From CAYMUR01 sp964393615 (lineage in GTDB: Bacteria; Planctomycetota; Planctomycetia; Pirellulales; Pirellulaceae): DNA of 24,369 nt. The position numbers and the translations under genes were made by a program. Location: the NCBI GenBank assembly GCA_964393615.1, contig CAYMUR010000080.1, positions 1 to 24,369 on the forward strand, in the 5' to 3' direction. Numbering within the stretch: the stretch's first letter is position 1; each line of letters starts with the position of its first letter. This document shows, one piece after another, positions 1 to 7,804 of this stretch. The notes below the pieces were generated by a model. It ran no database searches. It was not told where the DNA came from and worked only from the letters and a program-made list of their open reading frames with translations.

Positions 1-273
1 CCGCCGGTAGTGGATCCGAGGGCGATGAAACAGAAATCCCCTGTGACCATGCCTTTTGTTTTAAGATTTCACCGGTTCCAACCTGGGTTTCTACTAGATA
101 GGTCTCAAACCACGGGCAGTTTCCAGCCTACCCACGAATTCCACAGCGAGTTACAGAAAACAAGTTGGCGACTCGCTCTACCTATTCCAATGCCTTGTTG
201 TGGGTTCCCTGGCACCGTATGATCGAAACAGACATATTCATTCAAAGGTGCCAACCCATTCGGTAAGAGCCTG

Positions 274-1215
274 ATGTCACGACCCATTCGAACCGCTTTC
301 ACACTCGTCGAATTATTAGTGGTGATTGCCATCATCGCGATTCTGATCGCATTACTCTTACCCGCAGTGCAAGCAGCTCGGGAAGCGGCTCGGCGAATGT
401 CCTGTTCGAATCACCTGCACCAGATCGGATTGGCAGTACACCAATTCCATGATACGCACCAAAAGCTGCCACCATCTCGCTGGGTGAATGGTTCGCCAAC
501 CTGGTTTGCCCTCATTTTGCCGTTCCTGGAACGCCAAAACGAAATGGAACAATGGGATTTCATGCAGTTGTACTATGCACCGGCTAACCAGTCTGCTCGG
601 GAAACAGACGTACCTGTTTTTCGCTGTCCATCGCGTGGTGCTCCACGGACGGCCTCCAATCATTTTGGCGATGCTGGCAACACTACTATTCGGGGAGCCG
701 TCGGAGACTACGCAGGTAATGCTGGCAACAACTCAGGTGGAGGCAGCGATTTCTGGCGTCCAGGGGCTAATGGAACGATTATCACGGCCGACATGTTTGA
801 CTGGAACCCCGGCGGAAAAAAAGTCTGGGATTCTAATGTTAGTTTTAAAATGATTTTCGATGGTCTCAGCAGAACGTTTTTGGTAGGAGAAAAACATATT
901 CCCGTGGCTGCCGAAGACCGCCAAGGATCCATCTATAATGGAGACAATCAAAATAATTGCGCCCGAGTTGCCGGGCGAGTGGCGCCGCTGGCGAACCATG
1001 GAGAAGATTTGACTCTCTGCCGTGAAATCCCCGGTTGCCGTGGCGGAGGATACGGACCTTGTATCTGTGACACGTTTGGCAGTTGGCATCCAGGCATTTG
1101 TCAGTTTGTCTTTGCCGACGGGCACGTGGAAGGTATTGCGGTAAATATCGATGGGACAATCGTTGATCGCATGGCAGCAAGGAATGATGGACTACCTCTG
1201 GTGAATGACGATTAG
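274..1215 (+). CDS. DUF1559 domain protein with type IV pilin-like leader
   Basis: This 313-residue protein carries a prepilin-like N-terminus: a short basic segment, then FTLVELLVV at residues 9-17 and a long hydrophobic helix to about residue 32. The segment LLPAVQAAREAARRMSCSN follows, which is the signature start of the DUF1559 (SBP_bac_10) family. Near the C-terminus FADGHVEGI matches the family's H-x-DG element. The family is hugely expanded in planctomycetes. Its members look like pseudopilins exported through a type II secretion or pilus-like route, but their role is unknown. The cleavage site here is Ala-Phe rather than the usual Gly-Phe. The ATG at 274 was chosen because it places the leader at the very N-terminus. 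No strong SD is visible; the upstream bases are only weakly purine-rich. The next gene starts 185 bases downstream, so an operon is uncertain. Confidence 0.93.
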   Translation: MSRPIRTAFTLVELLVVIAIIAILIALLLPAVQAAREAARRMSCSNHLHQIGLAVHQFHDTHQKLPPSRWVNGSPTWFALILPFLERQNEMEQWDFMQLYYAPANQSARETDVPVFRCPSRGAPRTASNHFGDAGNTTIRGAVGDYAGNAGNNSGGGSDFWRPGANGTIITADMFDWNPGGKKVWDSNVSFKMIFDGLSRTFLVGEKHIPVAAEDRQGSIYNGDNQNNCARVAGRVAPLANHGEDLTLCREIPGCRGGGYGPCICDTFGSWHPGICQFVFADGHVEGIAVNIDGTIVDRMAARNDGLPLVNDD

Positions 1216-1400
1216 CTGCTTTTACAAGAATTCATTCATACTTGGTCTCTGCCCTAAAAGCGTAACAGCGGCCAAATTTCAACAAGTGCTTGGAAAACTC
1301 TTCATTGAAAGCAACCACCTAGCCATTGCCACAATTGGCAAACGGCCCTATTGCAAGTCGACCCTGAACCTTTATTATTTGGTTGATTTCCTGAGAAGCG

Positions 1401-1940
1401 GTGAGTGAGGTTAACATTTTGGTTATTCTGATTTTGAAATCGCTTTTACAGATCTCACAGATCTCACAGATCTCACAGGTCACCCACTGGGTACCGCCTA
1501 ACCAATCACGCAGGGATTGGACCATTCTTCTAAGACATTTACTCATTGTCGCAATATTTTCACTCTTTGTGGGTTGTGGCAATGACCATTTGCCGACATA
1601 TGAAGTCACGGGAAATGTATTTCTTTCTGATGGCACACCTTTACCTGGTGGCTGGATTGTCTGTGAGTCATTCGATCATGGAATTGCTGCACGGGGCATA
1701 ATCGAAACAGATGGAAGTTATCGGCTCGGTACTTACTCGACCTCGGACGGGGCTGTAGCAGGTAGACAACTCATCGCAATCACCCCTGCTTCGCCGGTAG
1801 GCTACGATCCGGACGACGGAGATGTGACTCCTCTCATTCACCCTCGATTCTTGCATATGGATACATCGGGACTTGAATTGGTAGTACAACCAAATGCTGC
1901 CAATCATTTTGAGCTTGTCGTGGAAAAGGCTAATCCCTAA
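1401..1940 (+). CDS. small secreted lipoprotein with carboxypeptidase-regulatory-like fold
   Basis: A hydrophobic stretch (LLRHLLIVAIFSLFVGC) ends in a lipobox with the acylated Cys at about residue 59. A short beta-rich domain follows: YEVTGNVFLSDGTPLPGG is typical of the planctomycete lipoproteins whose domain resembles the carboxypeptidase regulatory (CarboxypepD_reg, transthyretin-like) fold, and DGSYRLGTYSTSDGA continues the pattern. Such proteins are common next to DUF1559 genes, as here, and have no assigned function. The start is uncertain. The GTG at 1401 gives an unusually long n-region of about 40 residues containing QISQISQIS, encoded by a three-copy 9-bp repeat. TTG codons at 1419 and 1434 are alternatives, and there is no usable start between the repeat and the signal helix. 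The gene ends 37 bases before the pqiA-like start, so the two may be co-transcribed. Confidence 0.72.
   Translation: MSEVNILVILILKSLLQISQISQISQVTHWVPPNQSRRDWTILLRHLLIVAIFSLFVGCGNDHLPTYEVTGNVFLSDGTPLPGGWIVCESFDHGIAARGIIETDGSYRLGTYSTSDGAVAGRQLIAITPASPVGYDPDDGDVTPLIHPRFLHMDTSGLELVVQPNAANHFELVVEKANP
1449..1475 (+). repeat. three tandem copies of a 9-bp unit (cagatctca)
   Basis: Three exact copies of CAGATCTCA lie head to tail and a partial fourth (CAG) follows. The unit is a multiple of three, so copy-number change would keep the frame and only lengthen or shorten the QIS tract in the n-region of the lipoprotein at 1401-1940. Confidence 0.95.
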
Positions 1941-1977
1941 CAGGGAAAGCAGCAAGTCTCAATACGACGGTCGAAAT

Positions 1978-2580
1978 ATGATAGAAACAGATAAACTCAA
2001 AGCGTGTTCTTGTTGTGGGAAAATCCATCAATTACCGCCCCTGAAGCAGGGACAGTTCTCGACCTGTGTCCGTTGTGACACGCGACTACAAACTCCACCG
2101 CCAAAGGTGAATCCTTCCAGCTGCACGGCCGCTCTGGCACTGGCAGCTTTTATTCTTTATTGGCCAGCAATTTTGTTGCCAATTTTACGTATCGAACGGA
2201 TGGGCTATCACCAGGAATCGAGTATGCTGTGGGGGACATTGGAACTGCTGCAGCATGGAAACTGGTTTGTAGGGACAATTGTCTTGCTGTTCTCCGTCGT
2301 GTTTCCTCTAGCCAAGATCCTGCTGTTGCTAGAGTTAAGCTTGTTTGAACTGTTTCAACGTCACCATAAAGCAACCACTTATCGCTTGATCGAACATTTA
2401 GGAAAGTGGAGCATGTTAGATGTGATGCTGTTGGCATTTCTGGTGATGTTGGTGAAACTTGGTAGCCTGATTGAATTTCATATTGGTCCGGCCGTGGTGG
2501 CATTTGTATTGTGTGTTGGCATGAGTATGCTGGCATCCTTGTTCTTTGACCCCCAGGCAATCTGGCAAGAGGATCCGTAA
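1978..2580 (+). CDS. pqiA: PqiA-family inner membrane protein
   Basis: This 200-residue protein has two CxxC pairs (C10/C13 and C30/C33) making the rubredoxin-like zinc ribbon of PqiA proteins. A PqiA membrane domain follows with hydrophobic segments near residues 50-70, 97-122, 146-165 and 170-190. The motifs YWPAILLPIL and KWSMLDVMLLAFLVMLVKLG are characteristic of the family. E. coli PqiA has two such units in about 417 residues, so this is a single-unit version, as in many non-enterobacterial members. It probably sits in the inner membrane and feeds or anchors the MCE-domain protein encoded 57 bases downstream, within an envelope lipid-transport system. The ATG at 1978 was chosen because it begins just before the zinc ribbon. 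Starting at 1894 would add residues without family resemblance and overlap the preceding lipoprotein gene. Confidence 0.9.
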   Translation: MIETDKLKACSCCGKIHQLPPLKQGQFSTCVRCDTRLQTPPPKVNPSSCTAALALAAFILYWPAILLPILRIERMGYHQESSMLWGTLELLQHGNWFVGTIVLLFSVVFPLAKILLLLELSLFELFQRHHKATTYRLIEHLGKWSMLDVMLLAFLVMLVKLGSLIEFHIGPAVVAFVLCVGMSMLASLFFDPQAIWQEDP

Positions 2581-2637
2581 ATTCTAAGTGCCGTGTTACT
2601 TTCATAGATATTTTAATTCGTTGGAGATGTTCCAGGC

Positions 2638-4146
2638 ATGAGTTCTATGAATGACATTTCACCCGATGACCCTGCCAACAAACCAGCAGGCCCTGGAATT
2701 CCCGTCGCAAACGTGCGTACATCCCCCCAACCTGGCCAGCACCCTATTCGCAGTTCGCATTTTTGGTTAGTCACCGCGGCCAGTCTGTTTGTCGCAATTG
2801 GTCTGGTGATTTATTCATCAGGTTTCAACGGCTTAAAAATCACCATTTGTTTTGACAACGGACATGGTATTCAACCAGGTGATGCAATCCGGTTTCGCGG
2901 AATTGACGTTGGAAAGGTTTTGTCCGTCGAGTTAAACGAACATTTTGACGGTGTCACGGTACAGGCCAGGTTAAATCCGGCATCTGCCGGATTGGCTCGA
3001 AAGTCAAGTCATTTTTGGATCGAGCGACCCCTGCTGAGCGCCACGGAGGTGCGCGGATTAGACACATTAATCGGCGACGGGTTCATCGAAGTAGTACCCG
3101 GCCCAGCAGCAGGTCCTCGCCAAGTACAATTTAATGGACTTAACTCGGCTCCCTCTGGCGAAATACCGGAGGGAAGCTTAGAAATCATTTTGGAAGCCAA
3201 GGTTCGTGGAAGTTTGCAACGTGGCGCACCAGTATTTTACCGTGGCTCCCAAATTGGACACATCGTATCGGTCGCCTTGTCTGCAGACGCAGCCACCGTC
3301 GATGCCCGCACATCTGTTCTGCCCGACTTCAAACAGTTGGTTAGGACAAATTCTGTTTTTTGGGAAACAAGTGGTATCGACTTGTCAGTAGGTCTTAGCG
3401 GCCTTCGGGTGAATGTCGATACAATTTCCTCGATCGTACGCGGCGGTGTGTCAATGGCAACTCCGGACACGCCTGGTCGAACCGTATCAACCGGGCACCG
3501 TTTTGGCGTTCAAGAAGACGTTGACACGGAAAAACTCCTGCGCTGGCAACCACGTATCCAAATAGGTGCGCCCATCGAGCTACCTGATGGTTCCCTACCA
3601 AATTTAAATCGGGCCGTTCTACGTTGGAAAAAAAACCTACTGGGTATTTCCACCACACGGCAGCGAAAAGGATGGATTGTACGGTTGAATCCGTCTAAGT
3701 TATTGGGACCAACAGATATGTTTCAGTCTGATCCCGCCAGCGAAGATCAAGAAAGCAACCTTGAAATTGATGGGCGTCAAATCACTATTCGCACTGACCA
3801 ATTGAACGTCCATGGAAAAATCTCCCTCTACCACTTAATAGATCCAGAAGATAAATGGACTGCAACTGTTTCTGAAAACCGTGTACGTTCACCCAGTCTA
3901 CCCGAAGACTGCTGGATTACTTCAAGCTCGCAGGAGCAAGCTATTCTACTGGTCGCCAGCCGTGTTGTTACGTCCAAAGATACATGGCTCGTCGATTCAT
4001 CACTAGACTTCGGACCAGATTGTCACGGCAGAGCAGTCGTTGCCACCAAGGATGGGTGTCTGATCGGCATCCTCGTGGACCAACTTGGTGAAAGGAGAAT
4101 TTTCCCAGTGCCGCCAATGTGGACGACGTCTAGTGAACAGAAGTAG
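2638..4146 (+). CDS. pqiB: PqiB-like MCE domain protein with unusual C-terminal domain
   Basis: This 502-residue protein has a proline-rich cytoplasmic N-terminus, one membrane helix at about residues 41-61, and two MCE (mammalian cell entry) domains at about 66-155 and 180-275. The first contains GDAIRFRGIDVGKV and the second GAPVFYRGSQIGHIVSV, both hallmark MCE motifs. MCE proteins form hexameric rings or tubes that carry phospholipids across the periplasm. E. coli PqiB has three MCE domains. Here the third is absent and residues 295-495 form a different domain ending in HGRAVVATKDGCLIGILV, faintly like the last strands of a trypsin-like fold, though no catalytic triad can be assigned. The gene follows pqiA by 57 bases and is preceded by GGAG about ten bases before the ATG. 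A pqiA-pqiB operon is likely. The outer-membrane partner PqiC is not in the window. Confidence 0.88.
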   Translation: MSSMNDISPDDPANKPAGPGIPVANVRTSPQPGQHPIRSSHFWLVTAASLFVAIGLVIYSSGFNGLKITICFDNGHGIQPGDAIRFRGIDVGKVLSVELNEHFDGVTVQARLNPASAGLARKSSHFWIERPLLSATEVRGLDTLIGDGFIEVVPGPAAGPRQVQFNGLNSAPSGEIPEGSLEIILEAKVRGSLQRGAPVFYRGSQIGHIVSVALSADAATVDARTSVLPDFKQLVRTNSVFWETSGIDLSVGLSGLRVNVDTISSIVRGGVSMATPDTPGRTVSTGHRFGVQEDVDTEKLLRWQPRIQIGAPIELPDGSLPNLNRAVLRWKKNLLGISTTRQRKGWIVRLNPSKLLGPTDMFQSDPASEDQESNLEIDGRQITIRTDQLNVHGKISLYHLIDPEDKWTATVSENRVRSPSLPEDCWITSSSQEQAILLVASRVVTSKDTWLVDSSLDFGPDCHGRAVVATKDGCLIGILVDQLGERRIFPVPPMWTTSSEQK

Positions 4147-4489
4147 TCACTGTTGACAAGCGATCGGTAAGCAAACCGTACCGAAACAAAGTTATTTTTA
4201 TTGTCTGAGTATCCGTCTGGATTGGCAGCTAGCCAGCCGAAGTAAAGCACTGGCGCCGACAATTTCCACCCCGCTAGCAATGCCATTTCATTTCTTGTCA
4301 GTCGCTGCTGAACTAGACTTGACCCGTTAGGACGGATCGCTTATTCTCCTCCCGCGTCACTGAGCGGATCTACTGTTGGGAAACCAAGACGTTGTTCCCT
4401 TCCGCATGCGACACAACGGTGTTCACAGAATCAATCAACAATCATCCACGACGTGGGGTATGAGTCTGCATCTGGAGCACTATTCTCTC

Positions 4490-4677
4490 GGGAAAGTGTC
4501 TCTGCGGACCGCGGAGCGAAAGCTGGCAGGGAAGCCAGCCGCCGCTTCGAAAACAAAACAGCCAGACTATCTGACAAAAAAAATTAGTAGTGTAAACACA
4601 ACGCGCGACCAATCGCTCCCGGAAAGCTCGGAGTCCTTAGCCCCCCTGGGACCCACCGTCTTCCGGGGGCTTTTTTT
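4490..4677 (+). ncRNA. possible structured small RNA or long 3' UTR ending at a terminator
   Basis: The stretch upstream of the strong terminator contains a perfect 6-bp hairpin (GCTGGC at 4522-4527 with GCCAGC at 4534-4539). It may be enclosed by GCGG at 4511-4514 pairing with CCGC just after the hairpin. A purine-rich GCGGAGCGAAAG segment adjoins it. No Rfam family was recognised; it was compared by eye with c-di-GMP-I, cobalamin, SAM, RNase P and tmRNA signatures, none of which fit. It could be an independent sRNA or the 3' end of the pqiA-pqiB message. The 5' end is a guess. Confidence 0.3.
4639..4677 (+). terminator. rho-independent terminator (rightward)
   Basis: AGCCCCC (4639-4645) pairs perfectly with GGGGGCT (4665-4671), and the T run extends to 4677. 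The loop is about 19 bases. No T tract lies on the other side, so it acts rightward only. The nearest upstream gene on this strand ends about 490 bases earlier at 4146. Confidence 0.82.
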
Positions 4678-4895
4678 ACACACACTACACCGCATGACAG
4701 GCCTGACAATCCAGGGTATCGCAACTGTCTGGTTTAAATAATGGCTTCTGAACCCGGTCACAAAATCTAAAATTGTTACCTGTTCAACGCATTATTCTGG
4801 AGATTCTCTGCCAGCCACTTGCCAACGCAGGCCACTTGCGATACCCAAATCTCTCACTACGACTCGGCACATCTTTTCGATCCTGGAACTCACAC

Positions 4896-6698
4896 CTAGG
4901 GTGCTGCAACCAACAAAGCTCCGTCGTGTTCAGGGGCAAACCGGCACCGCCATCCGTCGTGTACTGCAGTGCAATTACCTCCAGCACTTATCGCAGCTTG
5001 GAGTACCGTTTCACAACGGCCACGTAATTCTGGCAACCGATCGGTTTCTTGTAGCTCCGACACGCCTACGCTTACGGTAAACCGAAGTCCACCATCGGTA
5101 ATCGGTAGCGTACAACGTGAAACGGCGCGACGCAACCGTTCAGCAAGCTGAGTAGATTTGGCCAATGCAGTCGCTGGCATCAAGATACCAAAAGTATAGT
5201 CATCATACTGCCCTAGAACATCAGATGTTCTCACGGCAGCCTTCAACAATTGAAAAATGGCACGCGTTAATGTCTGCCAAGTTTCCTCATCGTCAGACGC
5301 AATATCAATGTCCTCCCTATCAATGGCAACCAACATCAAGGATGTTGGTACCTCGTCGGCGAGATACGCTTCAACTTGGGATTCAACCTCTGACACAAAT
5401 ACGTCAGGTTTCAAAATCCCCGCCAACGGTTGCAATTCAGATAATCGACTGACAGGAGTTTCATCGACTGAACCTGGCGTAGCGTCTGTTGCGACTGGTG
5501 CAATCGTTGATTTTTCAATATCTGACTCTTCGGGCATCATCATTTTCACAACATTCGATGTTTGATCGTCGAGTTCTGCGGCCAACAATGGACTGGACTC
5601 TCCAGAAGGTAAACAGCGTGTGTCCGTTGGTGTGACTGTAATCTTATCGTTCGTTCTAGGGCGCCGCATGGATGCAGATAGTCTTGGCAGATTAAATGGA
5701 TGGATTTCTGTTCCGTCGTGCCAGTGACCCCGGTTTCGTCCTGCTTCCTTACTCGCATACAACGCATCATCCGCACGTTTTACGAACGATTGAATCTCTT
5801 CGTTTGGCTTGAGTTGAGCCAGGCCAACACTACATGCTACACGGAGTTCACTTCCACCATGATGGAACACCGAGTCTTGAACCATCGTACGAATATTGTC
5901 TGCTCGGATTGCTGCATCCCGAAACGAGGTACTGGGAAAGACCACTGCAAATTCTTCACCACCATAACGAGCTGGAATATCCACCTCACCACAACACTCA
6001 CGAAGAACCTGGCCCATACCGCGCAACACTTCGTCGCCAGCTGGGTGACCATAAGTGTCATTGAATTTCTTAAAATGGTCCACATCGGCAAACATCACGG
6101 AAACCGGCGTACCTGCTGCCTGGAATTCGGCTAATTGTTCTCGCAACAAATCATCCAATCCGCGTCGATTCAACAAACTGGTTAACACGTCCGTTCGGGC
6201 GTCGCGCGCATGTTCCTCCAATTGGACTGCCTGTTGTTGCAGTTTCTCTTCGGCAGATTGCAACTCGTCTTGTACGCATTCGTTAGCTTCAACCAACTGA
6301 GTAACCAGTGCCGCGACGGCATTTGGATCACCTTTTTGTGCCATTTTAATTTTTTCGTTGATCGAAACGACTTGATGTTGGTGTTCATCCACGTTCGTCG
6401 CAACCGTTTGGGTCAACTCATATAGCTCCGTTAACGCCGAGCGAGAGTGAATGGCATCCATCGAAGTGATCGACCCGGTTTCCGGTTCAACGACTATGGT
6501 CTGTTGGTCCTTGACTGAGTCCGAAATCGAACAAGTGGGAGAGGTAAGCGTCTCGGTCTGGTCGCTGGCTGATATGGTGACAAGATGCAAATGAAACAAA
6601 CCGCGCAAGAACCATCCACAAAACAATGTGATCAGGCCGAAACCAACGATAATCATTAATTCAAAGACCAACATGGGCGTTTCAGATTGGAGGGACAT
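4896..6698 (-). CDS. membrane-anchored diguanylate cyclase with tandem GGDEF domains
   Basis: Numbered from the ATG at 6698 (600 residues), the protein has a membrane helix at about residues 9-34, a linker with helical, coiled-coil-like character at 105-168, and a canonical GGDEF domain at 169-330. That domain has DVLTSLLNRRGLDDLL, DVDHFKKFNDTYGHPAGDEVL and the catalytic GGEEF at 246-250. It should make cyclic di-GMP from two GTP. The usual allosteric I-site RxxD is GEVD here, so product inhibition may be lost. After a low-complexity linker a second domain (about 420-585) keeps the GGDEF fold but reads YDDYTF where YGGDEF is expected, so it is probably catalytically dead. A TTG start at 6761 would add 21 residues ahead of the helix; the ATG is preferred. 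No SD is obvious at either. No effector, PilZ or EAL gene is adjacent. Confidence 0.9.
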   Translation of the reverse strand: MSLQSETPMLVFELMIIVGFGLITLFCGWFLRGLFHLHLVTISASDQTETLTSPTCSISDSVKDQQTIVVEPETGSITSMDAIHSRSALTELYELTQTVATNVDEHQHQVVSINEKIKMAQKGDPNAVAALVTQLVEANECVQDELQSAEEKLQQQAVQLEEHARDARTDVLTSLLNRRGLDDLLREQLAEFQAAGTPVSVMFADVDHFKKFNDTYGHPAGDEVLRGMGQVLRECCGEVDIPARYGGEEFAVVFPSTSFRDAAIRADNIRTMVQDSVFHHGGSELRVACSVGLAQLKPNEEIQSFVKRADDALYASKEAGRNRGHWHDGTEIHPFNLPRLSASMRRPRTNDKITVTPTDTRCLPSGESSPLLAAELDDQTSNVVKMMMPEESDIEKSTIAPVATDATPGSVDETPVSRLSELQPLAGILKPDVFVSEVESQVEAYLADEVPTSLMLVAIDREDIDIASDDEETWQTLTRAIFQLLKAAVRTSDVLGQYDDYTFGILMPATALAKSTQLAERLRRAVSRCTLPITDGGLRFTVSVGVSELQETDRLPELRGRCETVLQAAISAGGNCTAVHDGWRCRFAPEHDGALLVAAP

Positions 6699-7060
6699 GA
6701 ACAAAAACTCAATAAAAGTGTACGAACTAAACAACTGTAGGTTTTCCGCCGTACACGTCAATGCACTCTCTTCGGTTGATACTGCTGATAACCAACATAC
6801 CGGTTGTAGGGATGAGACTGCAGCAGAGTGCTACCAAGTTGATTCTGCTTCCATTCCCGTGACTGTTCCGCCTACACCGTCACCCAGGTCTTCCGCATTG
6901 GCTTCAAAACAAGAGGGAATGGTACGGAATCCAGGGCGGCCATTGCAATTTTCAGCAGATTTTCAACCGAAATTGGCAATGACTCCCATCGTTTACGGTC
7001 GTCCCACGTGTGTCTTGATTCACCAAGCCACAGACAGTGGGAGACCTACAATATAACCCA

Positions 7061-7549
7061 TCACAATTCCTTGGGTCTCCAGAGGTGGGCAAGTGTGCCA
7101 TTCGTCTGTTGGCTCAATTCCTGCCAACTACCAATCGGCAATTCAATACAAGCCAACGTTGCCGTGGGAACATTTTCAGATTGACTGGTCAACTGTTGGA
7201 GCAGAGATTCCAGGCCTGGATTGTGTCCCACAATCATTACACGGCAATATATGTCATCGATCTGGCAGAGTGAATCAATCCACGTATCTGGTTCCGCCAA
7301 ATAAAAATCGGAGGAGTCAAGAACATCCCCCTGAAAACCACTTGAATCGATAATCGCTTTCACTGTTTCACGAGCACGAAGGGCCGTGCTGCAAAGAATC
7401 AAATCAGGCAATAAAGCAGTTTGTCTCAATAGCTGGCCCATGCGAGGAGCGTCATGTCGGCCACGCGAGTTCAACGGTCGTTCATGGTCGCTCAGAGCCG
7501 GATCGTTCCAGCTCGATTTTGCATGCCGCAGAATCAATAGTGTTTTCAT
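7061..7549 (-). CDS. sixA: SixA-type histidine phosphatase
   Basis: This 162-residue protein belongs to the histidine phosphatase (RHG) superfamily. KTLLILRHAKSSW holds the Arg-His catalytic motif (His9 as phosphoacceptor), ERPLNSRGRHDAPRMG is the SixA-type second motif, STALRARETVKAI follows, and VGHNPGLE gives the second catalytic His. SixA proteins are compact (about 160 residues) and in E. coli dephosphorylate phosphohistidine in the nitrogen-related phosphotransferase system (NPr). Relatives in bacteria without that system have unknown substrates. The ATG at 7549 was chosen because the upstream in-frame start (7591) would add 14 residues before the beta strand that should open the fold. 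The gene lies on the same strand as the KamA-like gene upstream and the diguanylate cyclase downstream, but the gaps of 255 and 362 bases argue against a tight operon. Confidence 0.9.
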   Translation of the reverse strand: MKTLLILRHAKSSWNDPALSDHERPLNSRGRHDAPRMGQLLRQTALLPDLILCSTALRARETVKAIIDSSGFQGDVLDSSDFYLAEPDTWIDSLCQIDDIYCRVMIVGHNPGLESLLQQLTSQSENVPTATLACIELPIGSWQELSQQTNGTLAHLWRPKEL

Positions 7550-7804
7550 GGTCCTATTCGAAATCATTTGACCGCATGAACTGTCTTCCAAAACAACCGA
7601 GAACGCTGTTCCGGATCACAAAATACATTTTTTTATTGACGACCATCGATGCGGCATCTGTACTCGATATCTCAGGTCAAATGACGCATTGCAATCCCTT
7701 CTCCGATTCGAATCCTGCCTAGGCAACTCTGGCAGTTCGGCCAAATGATTGCGCTGATAGAGTAAGGGCAAGAGCCCGAAATCACAACAGGCATTACTGC
7801 CAAT

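Larger units (their letters stand above)
4147..4895. other. 749-bp spacer between convergent genes
   Basis: No convincing gene lies here. An open frame across 4376-4741 runs through a strong terminator and shows no family resemblance. The spacer holds the orphan terminator at 4639-4677 and the possible structured RNA just upstream of it. No terminator was found directly after the MCE gene stop. Confidence 0.6.

Noticed and set aside
1205..1408. 67-codon open frame overlapping the end of the DUF1559 gene
   Set aside because: Composition and content show no family features, and it overlaps both neighbours.
4500..4550. Riboswitch (c-di-GMP-I or cobalamin) near the GCGAAAGC segment
   Set aside because: The defining conserved segments of either class are missing; only a general hairpin remains.
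4376..4741. 121-codon plus-strand open frame
   Set aside because: It runs through the strong terminator at 4639-4677, lacks an SD and resembles no family.
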